This document shows, piece after piece, positions 1-12,246 of a stretch of DNA of 64,000 nucleotides. Under the pieces are notes generated by a model, which searched no databases, was not told the origin of the DNA, and was given only the letters and a program-made list of their open reading frames with translations. Position 1 is the stretch's first letter, and each line of letters starts with the position of its first letter. Made by a program: the position numbers and the translations under genes. The stretch comes from Chamaecrista fasciculata (taxonomy: Eukaryota; Streptophyta; Magnoliopsida; Fabales; Fabaceae). The stretch spans positions 77,596-141,595 of the forward strand of contig QANZ01039552.1 of the NCBI GenBank assembly GCA_003254925.1, read 5' to 3'.

Positions 1-1213
1 GATTCAGGATGACAAGACTTTTCAATATTAATGCACATAAATAGCATGCAAACATCAACAAGATTCATGAATCCATATCCCCCTAGTCAAATACTAGGAC
101 GTGACTTGTACTTATTCAGGACCTTTTTGTTGGTCAACTACAAGAGCTGTGAATTGTCATATATTGCCCAAAAAAAAATTTATAATACCTGTTATAAGAA
201 ATTGGGTCAAGCAGCCTTTTATTTCCACTATTAGATGAAAATGTTTGGAGTAAGAAAATATTAATTTATTATTTTTTTATTTTCATTTCTATTATAAAAA
301 AAGAAACAGATTATTAGATCGCTCAAACTTTTTAAAACATGCCTCTGTAAGATTTATTATAGCATAAAGAAATTGGGAACATAAAAAATAACAATGTATT
401 CAAATTAAATTGTAAAAAAAGTATCATTTTTTTGGTTAGTACTCATCATAAAGGATGTCTTGTCTAACAATTTATAATACTTGGGAGTCAGATTTTTCCA
501 CATAAGATACAATAAATTTACACTAAAACAGACCAGATATCATCAAGGGTTTCAGACTTCAATGACAACGTTCTCAAATAAATACAATGGTAAGAAACAT
601 TGGACTTTGTACAACCATTGAACATCTTTTTGTTTTTTGGCTACATGACATTAACACTGATGAATAATACCATCTATACAATTTTCTTACTTTATGCTGG
701 ACATTCTACATATACACATTATTTGCAGATCATGGACCATAAGGAGCAGAACGAAGGAAGAAAAAAATAACAAACCTTGCACAGAATTATACTCTGCACA
801 AGCTGACTTACATAATAGCACTTGTACCAAAGTAAACACGACGAGTTAATTCAAATTGCACACATTCTTGTGCTCTTACAGTATCCGCATCATGTCATGT
901 CCCGTGTCCCATCTCTGTGCTTCCTAGACTCCCAACTTATTCCTTTTGCTGCTAAAATAACAATGGATTCTCTACAAACCAAGAAACTGCACTCTGTTTA
1001 CCTGGCTTTAATCATAAATATAAACTATAAAAATATTGAGGCTCTTTCATCGCTTGCCACTCCTAACAGGGCCGCTCCATCATCACATTTATACACTTTC
1101 TTTTGGAAATGTCAACTTTGTACAACTTCAGATTGTCTCTATGCAGTGGTTAGCACTCCTAGACCCATTGCTTGTGACTAGGAATAAGATATCTATCAAA
1201 TAATTAAGTTTTT
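1..1213. other. 3' flank of AML2, no gene seen
   Basis: AT-rich sequence downstream of the AML2 stop codon. It probably holds the 3' untranslated region of that minus-strand gene. An open stretch at 822-1181 on the plus strand has no recognisable domain and lies opposite the 3' UTR, so I do not call it a gene. Confidence 0.5.
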
Positions 1214-4200
1214 CTATAGCTTATCATCTGAATCGCCCTTTGGGCTCTCCAACAAATCACCTGAGTATGAACCATCTGGTTGACGGATGCATATATTCAG
1301 ATTGCTGGATAAGAAAGGTTCCTAGATAGTGCAAGCAGAGAAATAGTCAGCCAAATCTACAAAGATACATTAAACCATAAGAAATAATTAATTGATCAAT
1401 GAATGTAGTTTTTTTATACAAAGCAAAAGAATAGGCACAATAATCTGGCAATTTCATGTTGAAGTTGGTAAGTGAAACTGACAGCTCAATGTGACATTAA
1501 AATATGACCTATCCTCAGAGCCATCTCAGGAAGCAGTCAATCTGCATTCTCTATATGTAAGGTTAATTGGTACTTCATTAGACTTGTGACTCATCCAGGA
1601 AAGGTTAAGAATAATGGAAGTATCTTTAACTAATATATAGTGTTAAAAGAAGGCATCAAACTCTAACTTAAACAATTGACAAAAGGGTTTGTTTTACAAA
1701 TTCTGATAAAGAGAATAAGAGCCTATCAGGAAGTCCACCCTTAAATCATTGTACAAAGAATGAGGAATCGTGATCCTTTAAGAAAGAAAAAAAAAATCTG
1801 ATTTACATGTCCAAGGAAAGAGGTAAGATATCCTTCTAAAAGAAAGAAAAGTAATGGAAAAGGCAGTATAATACAAAAAAGGAAAAAGATGAATAATGCA
1901 AGAAAGCTGAGCAATTTTGAGTTGCTCTTGAAAAACATGAACAATCTGTCAAGCACTTCAGTAAGCATTAAGAACTTATAGTAAAAAAGAGAGGAAAAAA
2001 GAAAAATAAAAACCAAGGCACCTGGTCAGCAGTCTCTTGGCCCTCTGAATGAAAAACAATTGGCCGGCACCGCTTATCCTCGTTCATTAAGCTTGAATTC
2101 TGAAAGTGTGTCACGAGTGCAGCCTTTCCTTGGATTCGTGCATATGCCAGTGATGCAACTTTTTCACTATTGAATTTTTCCCATTTCTTCCCATTAAATT
2201 CCTGCAAAAATATCAGAATGGTATATATGCTTCTTCAGACCAGCACAAAACTTGATTAGAAGAATACTAAAAGTACCAATGAAATACTTTCCTCCTGGCA
2301 TTATTATTAAAAAAAAGGCCAAACACCCTTTCGTGCCCCGAACACTTGCGGTGATTTTCAGTTATGCCCCTAACGTTTCATTTGTGTCAGTTGTGCCCCC
2401 GATGTGAAACGTTAGTTTCAATTATGCCCCCAATTTCAATCATCCACCAAAAAAAAAAACCATTTTCGCACGATTTGAGATCGGTTTTTATCAGATTTCA
2501 TATGGGTTTTAATTTTCGGACATCACAAACTTGATTCCTTGGATCAATTTCAAAGATTAAGCTAAAATAGCCCCAAATCCGAAGAAAATCGGACCCGATG
2601 AACCCTAAAAAGGACCAAAATGAAATGCAGCAAAACGAATCATTTTTCTCAAAATTTCCATGTGCAAAATGATCCTTGGGAGCCGAAAATGAGTATCCAT
2701 AAACTCATTTATCAAAACAAACTGAAATGAACACGGATCGAAGCTCAAAAGTTCTGAAAAATTGTACACTAACGAGGGTGGGGGCATAATTGAAACTAAC
2801 GTTTCACATTGGGGGCACAACTGACACAAATGAAACGTTAGAGACATAACAGAAAATCACCGTAAACGTTAAGGGCACGAAAGGGTGTTTAGCCTAAAAA
2901 AAAAAGAAGGATAACTCCACATAGGCATTTGTCCTCTCACATTAAGAAGATTCTTTACAGCCCAAGGCCATGACTACATACAAATAAAAGTGACAAAAAC
3001 ATGGCTAGACACACGCAGGGAGAAGGAACCAAAACCTTGTAGAATGGAATGATGTGTGAAGGAGAGACCATATTAATGAAAGCATAACCAACATTACACT
3101 TGTTCTGCAAGGAAAAACGAATAAGCAATAAATCATATTGGAGAAATACATTATCATTAGCTAAAAAGACTTATTGACAACATATGTACCTTAAAGTCGA
3201 TTGGTAAGTAAAGAAAGTCATAGGTACCCCGGTGATTCTCATCAATTGCAGACAGAAGCATCTTTGAAGTGTACCTAAAAAGCAACACAATTGACAAAAA
3301 TTATCAAGTTACAACCCATCTGGAATTGCCAGTGTAACCACAAATCTGAGACAGCCATTCTTACTTATTAGGAATGTTTTTAATCATTAAAGTAGTCCTT
3401 GCATCCTCCCCATTAATAATTTTGTCCAGATCAAGCTGATACTGTTTCTTGCTATCAATTTGAGTCCCACTAATTTCAGGCCGCCGACTCCGGCCACGCT
3501 CAACAAACCCCTCATTGTTATTTGCACCTAGTCCAGAATAAGATCCATTTCCAATAAACAAGGATCCATGCCTTGGCAGTGGCATCATTCTGAAACTTGG
3601 TGAATTAATTTCAGTTGTACTTCCTGAAAGGCCAACAACCCCTACACCTGCACGAGGACCCATGTTCATAAAATTTCGATCACTGTGGTTTAAACTCCCA
3701 AATGCAACTGGACTCATGAGAGAAGCTTCTGGTGAATCAGGGAAGTAGCTAAAATGCCTATCAAGAGGAAGGCCAGATGGAGCAGATCCCACATGGTGAT
3801 GAGAGAGAGAGCCAAGAAAAGAACTATGTCGACTGGTTTGTGGAAAAACCTGTTTCTCACCAGTAGACGAAAATGGGAGCCCAGCAGACGATGATGACCA
3901 GGCAGAAGTGTTTGAGTGCTCTGTGTAAGAAGTAGTTGGACTTCCCCAAAGAAATTGAGGACCAGACAGCGTACCAATGCTTGATGAACTAGGGCTTGAT
4001 TCTCCAAAAGTAGAAATGGATCTAGAACTTGCATTTAGTTTTTGCTCAGGATAAGACACAGAATGCTGAAAAGCTGGTCCTTGTGTTGATCCAGAATTTG
4101 TAAATAAATGGTTTAAATTATTGACCCTTCCTGGGTCCTTGCCAATTGGTGCAATTTTTGTAGAGTTTGATGCATGAGGGGAAAGAATTGAGGCCAGTCC

Positions 4201-7200
4201 AGGCAACTGATTGCTGCTATTCACAGGGCTGGCATGAGCCACCATGGAAGGGGACTTGCTAAACGAACTTAAATAATTATGTTCAACTGGACTGCCAAAT
4301 TGTGCCCAATTACCTGTGCAAATTCGCTATCTGATTTAGATTGCAATTGAAATGCCTTTCGAATATGATATAACTAGAGCTGAACATGAGGAAAAAAAAA
4401 AACTAGACTTAGAGAAATTTACCGGGAGGAGAATGGGCCAGTGGTGAACCAACTTGATGCCTAAAAGTCCTTGCTTCATCTAGATCCAGCTCCTGACTCA
4501 GTTGTTGCATCAAACTTCAAAGAGAAAAGGGATGGCAAATTTTTACCAGATCAATTACGTGTAGCAATATTGGCCTCACAACATTAGTACTTGAAGTGGT
4601 ATTGTTGCCACTTCTAACTTTAACCACATTTCACTTTAGTAAACATTATGTATTTATGTGCTTCAGCATCAACCACTTACAATAAGTGATTACTTCAAAT
4701 CTAGTAAGTAGCTAATTTGGTGTGATTGACATGGGACTGAATTTGGCTAGCAAAAGTTGAATACAGCTAACAAGAGAAGTGGCATCAAAATCATTTCAAG
4801 TACAATTGATAATGAAAGAATCGGCCAAAATATTCCCCTAAAACATATCAAAAATAGATTAATGCTAAAGTAAGTAACTTTAAAAAATAAAAATAAAGAA
4901 AAATGATAGCGTGCATAAGAGACTGAGACCTTAAATCTATAAGAATGTAAAGAAGAGATTATTTAATCACAAAACAAATGCAGTACTGCACACTTTGCAA
5001 AATAGGAGGAAGCAAAGAGCCAAAGCTATATCGTTGCAATTCCTTAAAAAGCTGATGTAAGGCAAACAAAAACAATAATAATACCCACATCCTGATAAGA
5101 GTGAATTACGTATTAAAGACTCTTTAAGTCATTTACCAAGTAATGAGAACTTGAGTAGTATGAGATGCTCAATTACAACTTGCGTGCTTCAGTTCTACCC
5201 TCTTGACGGTTAGCTTTAAGAGGAAAGGTCCCCAAGATCACTTGGGTCTTATTAACATTAGGGTCTAGTTTTAGTCAAGAAAAAGAGGGCTACTATTGGA
5301 TGGTTCTAACCTACAAAAGGTTCTAAGTCGTCTCATATTGTGAAGTGTCGTAGAGAGCAGCCACCAAGACATTGGCTCTTCAAGGGCGGTGTCACTTGAG
5401 TACGTATGTGATACTCAAGTCCCACACCGAGTAATATGGAATACTTATGTATCCTAGTTTTCCCTCCTCAATAGCTAACTTTTAAGGGTTCTCCAATGTC
5501 ACACAACTAGCTTTTGAAGGAAGGTTCTCCAAAGTCACTTGGGTTTTATCATGATGCCAACGTAATAAAAAAAACCACCATATTTTGCTGGTAAACTGTA
5601 AAATGTGACCAACCAATATGAAAATATCCTACTTACTTTCGCCGTGCTCCACCAGGGCGGCTAGGTTCAAGTTTGATGCGTTTCCCGGCAATATCACTCC
5701 GATTTAATGCTTTAAGAGCTGCCTCAGCTGATCTAACATCATAAAATTCAATAAATTTATGGTGTCTCTTATGTGGTGTTTCCCTTATCTGCAATTAAGA
5801 AAATAATAATAAATGACAAGGTAAAAACTAAGAGGAAATCAAAATAAGAAACTCAGATGATTAACTCAAACTCATAGGTAAAGTTTTACCTCTTTCACCT
5901 CACCATAAGCCCCAAATATTAGACGGAGGTCATCATTTGATACTGATGGATCCAAATTGAATACTACAAGAGTTCCTTGGTTGATATCCTTTTCAGAGGG
6001 GTTGTCCTGAGTAGTAGTAGAAAATATTAAAAACAAAAATAATAGCACTGTATTGAGTTGTATCCTAAATACAGCTATATATATATAAATATCAAACCTT
6101 AGGTATTGAAAAATGAATGTCAAGCTTTCTCCGTCTCAAGGGCTTGTTTTGTAAAGCACGCATTGCAGTGCGAGCAGCTCGAATATCATAGTAAGAAATC
6201 ATCACAAAACCCCTATGCTTACATGCAGTGTACAAAGTCCTAATATCCCCATATTGCTATAAAAAGAAACAACAGATTAAAGAATACAGAATCATCATTA
6301 AGGCTGAAAAAAAATAAAAATAAAAGATATCCTCAATTTCAATAAATATGAAATTTATAATTAAAAATTACAACATTTAACTCCAACCGGAAGTTTCTCT
6401 GACAAAGCAGCACAATACTAGTATAAGAACTACAGAAAAAGAAATTAGTATGTACTAACTATGCAAAATATTGGGTGATCTGAATTCTCTTGAATCAACA
6501 AAGCTTTTGGATGAATATATAACTATTCTGTTCAATGTATTTGTGGCATAGTTTTGTTTCCAGTCCACATTTCCTACCTTTTTTATGCAACTAATTTTCC
6601 CATGTTAGGTCTGTAAAACTATTGTTTGGAACTTAAAAGTATAAAGGCAAATCCATTGAAGCATGAATAAAGGCAAAAGAGAGCACTATTATATAACTCT
6701 CCTCTGCTCCCCCTCCAATATGGATCTAAATGAGTTTACTGTCATGGAGGGAGTTCAAAATAGATGCAGGGCAAAAAGTATAACTATCAAACACGTTAAA
6801 AAAGAATCAATCAATAGGCCAAACTCTATAGAAGCATTTGATTAAACATAGAATACCTCAAATAGTGATCTTAATTCAGAGTCCTCAACATTGCTATTGA
6901 TGTTTCGAACAAACAATGTCCTTGATGGATGCTCTCCATAGGGGTGCTCCCCAGCTACGGGTCCCACACCATTTGCAAGTGCATAATGGCCAATACCATT
7001 TGAAGCAACTCCATCAGAAATGCTTATCTTTGACATACCAATATTAAGACCCTCTTGGGGATCAAAATCCATTTCAAACCCCCCTCCACTACCAAACAGA
7101 TCATTTTCATCTAGATCCTCCAGTTGGCTGGGCAATCTACTCAAGTCAAAGTCATCCATTATTCCAGCTAATAGGTCTTCATCATCAGGAAGTATGTGCC

Positions 7201-7721
7201 CAATTGCATTGGTTTCAACATCTTCAAGTGGATCAAGTTCGAGTCCCTCAACTTCTTTATCAACTTTATTAAATATTGGCATGTTACTATCAAAAGCTTG
7301 GCCATAATGCTCTGACTCAGGAAAATTCACTGCATATAGACACAATAGAGCAAAAAAAGGGGTCTCAATAACCTTCACGTGCTAGCAGTGTCTCTGACAC
7401 ACACACATATATATAAGAACGTACACTTTTCATGTGGAAGAACAGGTAGTGAACTAGAAAACAAGCTAGCATCATTAGATGCATGATATGCATCAACCCC
7501 ATGTGGCATCCCCCACGCACTGCTTCCCATTTTTTTACCAACATTCAGTGGAGGAATCCTAGATGGGCCTATAAAATCAGCATGAACAACCGATTTAGAA
7601 ATATGACTTGCATGTTCATAGCAGAATATATGCATAATATATGAAATAAAGGAAAAGGCACACCTGTTGCACCACCAACCGACTTAGAATCCAAAGAAAG
7701 CTTATCCTCCGGCCACTCCAT
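1214..7721 (-). CDS. AML2: MEI2-like RNA-binding protein (AML2 type)
   Basis: Exons on the minus strand, 5' to 3': 7721-7664, 7568-7425, 7329-6857, 6256-6098, 6006-5890, 5788-5637, 4514-4423, 4313-3365, 3274-3190, 3104-3036, 2201-2022, 1321-1214. They sum to 2586 nt, 861 residues plus stop, normal for plant MEI2-like proteins. Visible domains: RRM1 (begins RTLFVRNINSNVEDSEL), RRM2 (begins GTLVVFNLDPSVSND, then HKFIEFYDVRSAEAAL), a Ser/Gly/Pro-rich linker, and the diagnostic C-terminal MEI2 RRM3 ([34 protein letters not shown], split over four exons). The family binds RNA and in Arabidopsis supports meiosis and vegetative growth (established knowledge). I chose the ATG at 7721 because it opens MEWPEDKLS, in phase with the rest, behind a spliced leader. 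The AML2 subtype is inferred from its position next to MPK20 as well as length; the MEI2-like family call is very secure. Confidence 0.93.
2316..2895. mobile_element. MITE with ~130-bp inverted arms inside an AML2 intron
   Basis: The ends are inverted copies starting AGGC(C/T)AAACACCC and continuing with repeated TGCCCC / AACGTTTCA motifs on both sides. It is flanked by A runs of 7 and 10 bases, which could be an A-rich target duplication. The arms match the outer part of the inner element at 26596-28399, so this is a non-autonomous relative. The core, about 2440-2760, shows no coding homology that I recognise. It sits in the AML2 intron between exons 3036-3104 and 2022-2201. Assignment to Mutator-like elements is by inference. 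Confidence 0.75.
5130..5570. mobile_element. LTR-like fossil fragment in an AML2 intron (tentative)
   Basis: Part of the intron between 4514 and 5637 resembles plant solo-LTR sequence by eye (GTCCCACACCGAGTAATATGG and CCCTCCTCAATAGCTAAC words). No matching second LTR and no internal domain were seen. Family and borders are uncertain; it is a fragment, not a whole element. Confidence 0.3.
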
Positions 7722-9340
7722 CGAATCACTTTCTAACAAAATAATAAAATTAAAGGAAATGGTAAATAAGGTCTCTAAGTATTAATTACTTGAAGACATT
7801 CCAGAAGAACAGTGAAAAAAATATATAATGAATCATTACAAAATATTGCCACAATTAAGTGAGGAAGGAGCATCAGAATTCAGACTCCCTCAAGAGAGTG
7901 ACTGGCAAAGATTTTCTGATTATTCTACCTCAATAATCGGGATATTGAGAAGTAAGATGCAATCATTTATATATTAAAATGAAATAATTAGCCCAACCTA
8001 CACTGAAATGTACCAGGTTGAATTAACCAACAACTGTAACCCACAAGGCCACAACAGCATGTTGATCAATAACACTTCAATAATTTATTTGGTTGGATGG
8101 ATGGAGTTTAATAAAATGAAATGCCAAATGTTGCAAGAACTTGGCAATCCTACGGAAAATAAATTACACTGAAAGAATAGTGAAAGGCAAGGAATGCTGC
8201 ATTCTATTGGATCCCCACTTTCTCTCTTTCTTTGTTGCTTCAAAATGAGGAAGGCGAGGGGAAAGAATGGAAAATTTAATAAAGTAGCAAGGAGACTGAG
8301 TATTTTAATATGTATGTATATATATATATTATTTAGTTATTACCATGTTCGGACATGTTCATCGCTATCTACGCTTCCTAACAAGAGTACTCCAATTCAC
8401 TGGAAAAAAAACCATTCCCACAGGAAGGAGCAACCATTATAGCCCTTCCCTTTCTAATCATTCTCTATTTCTACGACTATGTTTCACTCCCTTCCATTCA
8501 ATTCAAACCCTTAATCAAGATGTCAACAATTGTGAATGGCTAAAGAAAGTGTCGTACTGACTTTACTAAAATTCAAAAGATAATGGGCGTTGTAGCCATA
8601 AAAGTACAGTTCCTTACAATAGGGAGGACAAATTGAAGAGATTTTTAAAAATAACCAGTAGAGAACACTTAAGTCAACTTAGCTCCAAACCAAAATTACC
8701 CCGCAGACAAGAAAACCAATTTAAACGCAAAAATCCATTTTCATGTACCAAGAAGATACCGAAGTCGAGACTGATAGAGTCAACTTAAGTTTCAAACCGA
8801 AATTTCCAAATAAAATTGAATCAACGTGAGCAGACCCGATAAGGAATTAGATACAGTTTCTCACCGACAGCTCAATTCTTTTGTCAATATTCTACAGAAA
8901 GAAAAACCCATCACAAGAAGTAAAAAAACGACTAAGAAAAAAAAGCTCAAAAGCATAAAGAGAGTACCTTGTGATTTGTGAAGAGAAGATAAAAGAAAGA
9001 GGTTGTTAGAGGGAGACCATGAACGATAGTTTTTCTAGCCGATGGTGTAAACAATTGTGATGATCACGGAAATAGGGTAGGGAGGGAGAGTTTCGTAGAA
9101 GCAGAGATATTTCTTCCTTTCACTCTTCTACTTCCTCCTCCATCGCCGGAAAACCAGTCAAGAGTAAGAGTAAGAGAATTTTTCACAGGTAAAAAAGAAA
9201 AAACACACACACAGAGAAAATATACAAGCAAGAGCCGAAATCGGAGAGAGAAAGAAAGAGAGAATTCACAGGGGAAATAATTGGAGGGAATAAGGGAAAT
9301 TATTGAGAAAGTACGAAGAATTTCATAAACACGTATCTAT
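7722..9340 (-). other. AML2 spliced leader and promoter side
   Basis: The first coding exon runs back to an acceptor at about 7733. A donor of the form CAAG|GTACTC lies at 8967/8968 on the minus strand, so the leader exon probably covers 8968 to about 9330, with a 5' UTR intron of about 1.2 kb. The leader is purine-rich on the plus strand (GAGAGAAAG words), that is CT-rich in the mRNA, typical of plant 5' UTRs. No other gene is seen here. Confidence 0.55.
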
Positions 9341-10303
9341 ACAATAAATAAATAATAACAACAAATATTACAGTGTTTTCTTTTCTTTTCCCTCGAGTTT
9401 CGCTCTCGCTCTATTTCCACTCTGAAAATTCTGCCGTATTTGAATTTCGTTTGGCGTCCGTTGACACGAGTGCTACTTTCGAGTATCAATAAGCATCGTC
9501 CGCTTCTGAAATGAAACAACTATTATTTAAATTTAAATATATATATAAAAGAAATTCTAGATTTTTTTTTTCTCCAATGCTTTACGTAATAATTTAGCAT
9601 TGCTTCCATAAAAATAATAATTTAGTATTGCAATTTGGATTTTAGTTTACAAATAATAAAATCTGTGAGTTGAACCATATGCAACATATAAAACTTTTGT
9701 TTGTTTTCGGCTGTAGCCTATGAGAACATGATTTTAATATTAATACCTCCATCTCAGTTTAATTTTTTAATGACTACAAATATGTAAACCTTTGAAGTCA
9801 AGACTAAATTAATAAAAATAATTTTAAATCTAAAGTAAGGAATATAGCATTTTTGAAAGAGTAATATAATAGATAACACATGATTATTGGGTTTTTTTTT
9901 TCATTCAAAATCAAAATATTTATAAAGGTTGATATGTTGTACCGATTTGCTAATTAATTTTTTATTGAAGAATCAAATTGATTGGAAATTGAAAAAGGTG
10001 ATGGATATGCATTAAATTGCAAGATTGAGAAGATGAAGTGAATTGCCTATAAATAGAAGTAATTCCTTCATAAATTGAAAAATTATAGTTGTGAGTGAGA
10101 GTTTACAATTTTCTCCGATCAAAAATTATATTGGAGGGGGTTTGTAATTTTGTCCATACAAAAATTATAATTATAGTGAAGTTATCCTAAATAAACTGTG
10201 AGATAAATCTTGAGGCACCGATTCACGATAAATTCTTATATCTACATTCTTTTTTGTTTATTTAATATTGGCATTGCTTTACTAATGACTATTTTGTAAT
10301 ATG
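9341..10303. other. AT-rich intergenic DNA, nothing recognised
   Basis: Low-complexity AT-rich sequence between the divergent AML2 promoter and the tandem repeat at 10304. No open frame of note, RNA gene or paired repeat ends were seen. Confidence 0.5.
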
Positions 10304-10514
10304 TGTATGTTTATGATTATTCCATTCCCATAGTAGAAAATTGAAACACAAATTAAAGGAGTTGCTCAATCTCAAATTCTCAATAGTGATTATCCAATAT
10401 ACTAATTTATGTATGTTTATGATTATTCCATTCCATAGTAGAAAATTGAAACACAAATTAAAGGAGTTGCTAAATCTCAAATTCTCAATAGTGATTATCC
10501 AATATACTAATTTT
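10304..10514. repeat. Two-copy tandem duplication, period ~106 bp
   Basis: The block starting TGTATGTTTATGATTATTCC at 10304 repeats at 10410. The copies differ by a one-base gap (CCCATA / CCATA) and very few substitutions, so the duplication looks recent. It lies between AML2 and the Ycf49-like gene and encodes nothing recognisable. Confidence 0.9.
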
Positions 10515-10617
10515 GTCATATATAAAAATATAATTGTGATGGATATTTTGAGTTTGGTAGATTTAATAGAATTTTCGGCGCTGCATGATTGAGTGATTGA
10601 TTAGTGGGACCATTGGA

Positions 10618-10763
10618 CACGTGTATGTGGGCCAAGGAGAATGGTATGACGTGTACAAATTTTGGACCAATAGAATGCGTAGAAGATAGTTGCGTGAGTG
10701 AGATTGAGAGCAGAGGATTAAAGATTCCCTTCAGACTAAATTCTAGTGCGACTGCTGACGTCA
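10618..10763. promoter_or_regulatory. G-box and TGACGTCA motifs
   Basis: A CACGTG core lies at 10618-10623 inside GACACGTGTATG, and a palindromic TGACGTCA (bZIP/TGA-type) lies at 10756-10763. Both are known bZIP/bHLH binding cores, but such short words occur by chance. They are about 1.5 kb from the Ycf49-like ATG, and two TIR elements lie between, so they may belong to an older promoter that was pushed away. Inference only. Confidence 0.3.
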
Positions 10764-10799
10764 CATTGCGTTGGCGAGGGAGCTGAGTTCACCTGCTTT

Positions 10800-11470
10800 T
10801 TCGTGCGAAACTTTCGGGATCAGCTTTAAACCACTCGTCTTCTGCCACGTTTCCTTTTTCACTCCCTGTGTTCAGCTTTAAATTTGTTTGAGGTAATAAG
10901 TAGTTTAAAGGAAATAATCCGTGAATTAATTTTAAATATATAATTCCATTTAGATCAAACAAACAAACAAATAATTTAATTAATTTTTCTATAATTCATT
11001 TATAAATTAAAATAATTAATTTTTTAGTAATTAAACATTATTTAAAGTATCTACCGTGAAAGTATAAAATCACTTAAATATATATTAATTTTGTTCTCAT
11101 ATTTTTTTTTCCACTCGCTTTGCCTTTAATTTCGATTCGACTCATCTAATTATAATACGAGAACTTTTCGATACAAGTAATTACATTTACGAAATCTTAA
11201 ATTCACGATCTTAAATAACGTGTATATATATTTTGCAATAATGGCCGCCATGAAATAGTGTCTTAAAAAGGAAAAAGATCTTCATATTTCAAATCATTCT
11301 GTTTATTTAACTTTTGTTATTTAAATTCAAAGTTCAAACTATTTTAATTTATATATATATATAATACTAATCCAGATGATTTAGGCATGTTTGTAAACTC
11401 AAGCCCAAGTCCATATCAATTTAAAAGCCCAACCTACGCATTTCTTCTTTTTCCCTAAACCAAACAAATA
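10800..11470. other. AT-rich intergenic DNA, nothing recognised
   Basis: No open frame, RNA gene or repeat ends that I can support. Confidence 0.5.
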
Positions 11471-11903
11471 GGTCAAAGTTTACTTTTGGTCCCATAACTT
11501 TTACTCAGATCTCAATTTGGTCCCATAACTTTTTATGTTGCATTTTTGATCCCGTATCTTTGCAAAAAATTGAAGATTTGGTCCCATATCATTTTTTATC
11601 CCATATATTTTGGTCAGATTGCAGAATTGATCTCATATCTTTGCAAAAAGTTTCACCGCTAGTCCTACTTAATCCAAATATATATGAGACTTATTCTGCA
11701 CCTGACCCAAAGATATGAGACCGATTATGCAACTTGACTAAAAAATATAGGACCGATTCTGTAACATGAACAAAAATATGAGACAAAAAATGTAACACAG
11801 GACACTTGAGCAAAAGATATGAGATTAAAAGTGCAACAAAAAATGTTATGAGACCAAATTGAGACCTTAGCCAAATTTATGGGACCAAAAGTGCACTTTG
11901 GCC
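11471..11903. mobile_element. MULE-like MITE, 433 bp
   Basis: The inverted ends are GGTCAAAGTTTACTTTTGG on the left and the reverse complement of CCAAAAGTGCACTTTGGCC on the right. Several internal 'TTTGGTCCCAT' motifs point inward from both arms. Flanking 9-mers AAACAAATA (11462-11470) and AAATAAATA (11904-11912) match at 8 of 9 positions, as expected for a worn 9-bp target duplication. No coding capacity. Confidence 0.75.
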
Positions 11904-11926
11904 AAATAAATATGACATATTTTGTA

Positions 11927-12130
11927 GAGTAAACTACAATTTGGTCCCTGAAAGATTACCGAGCTGACAATTCGGTCCCTTAAAGATTGAAATGTATAAT
12001 TTAGTCCCTGAAAGATCATAATGGTATACTATTTAGTCCTTTTTTCAGGGACTAAATTGTATATTTCAATCTTTCAGTGACTAAGTTGTCAGCTTGATGA
12101 TCTTTCAGGGACGAAATTGTTAGTTTACTC
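11927..12130. mobile_element. MULE-like MITE, 204 bp, with perfect 9-bp TSD
   Basis: Nearly a complete palindrome: GAGTAAACTACAATTTGGTC on the left mirrors GAGTAAACTAACAATTTCGT on the other strand at the right. The 9-mer TATTTTGTA flanks it on both sides (11918-11926 and 12131-12139). A 9-bp duplication plus long TIRs is the hallmark of Mutator-like elements. It ends only about 115 bp before the Ycf49-like ATG. Confidence 0.9.
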
Positions 12131-12246
12131 TATTTTGTATTTTGGATAATAGCTCACGTTATCTTGTGGGTCTAATTCCTACGATTACAGAGCCTCCCTC
12201 ATTCTCCGAGATTGTTGACGGAGACAGTGGCACGGGAAGTTCAGGC

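Noticed and set aside
822-1181. 119-codon open frame on the plus strand
   Set aside because: No domain, lies opposite the AML2 3' end, and its composition is non-coding.
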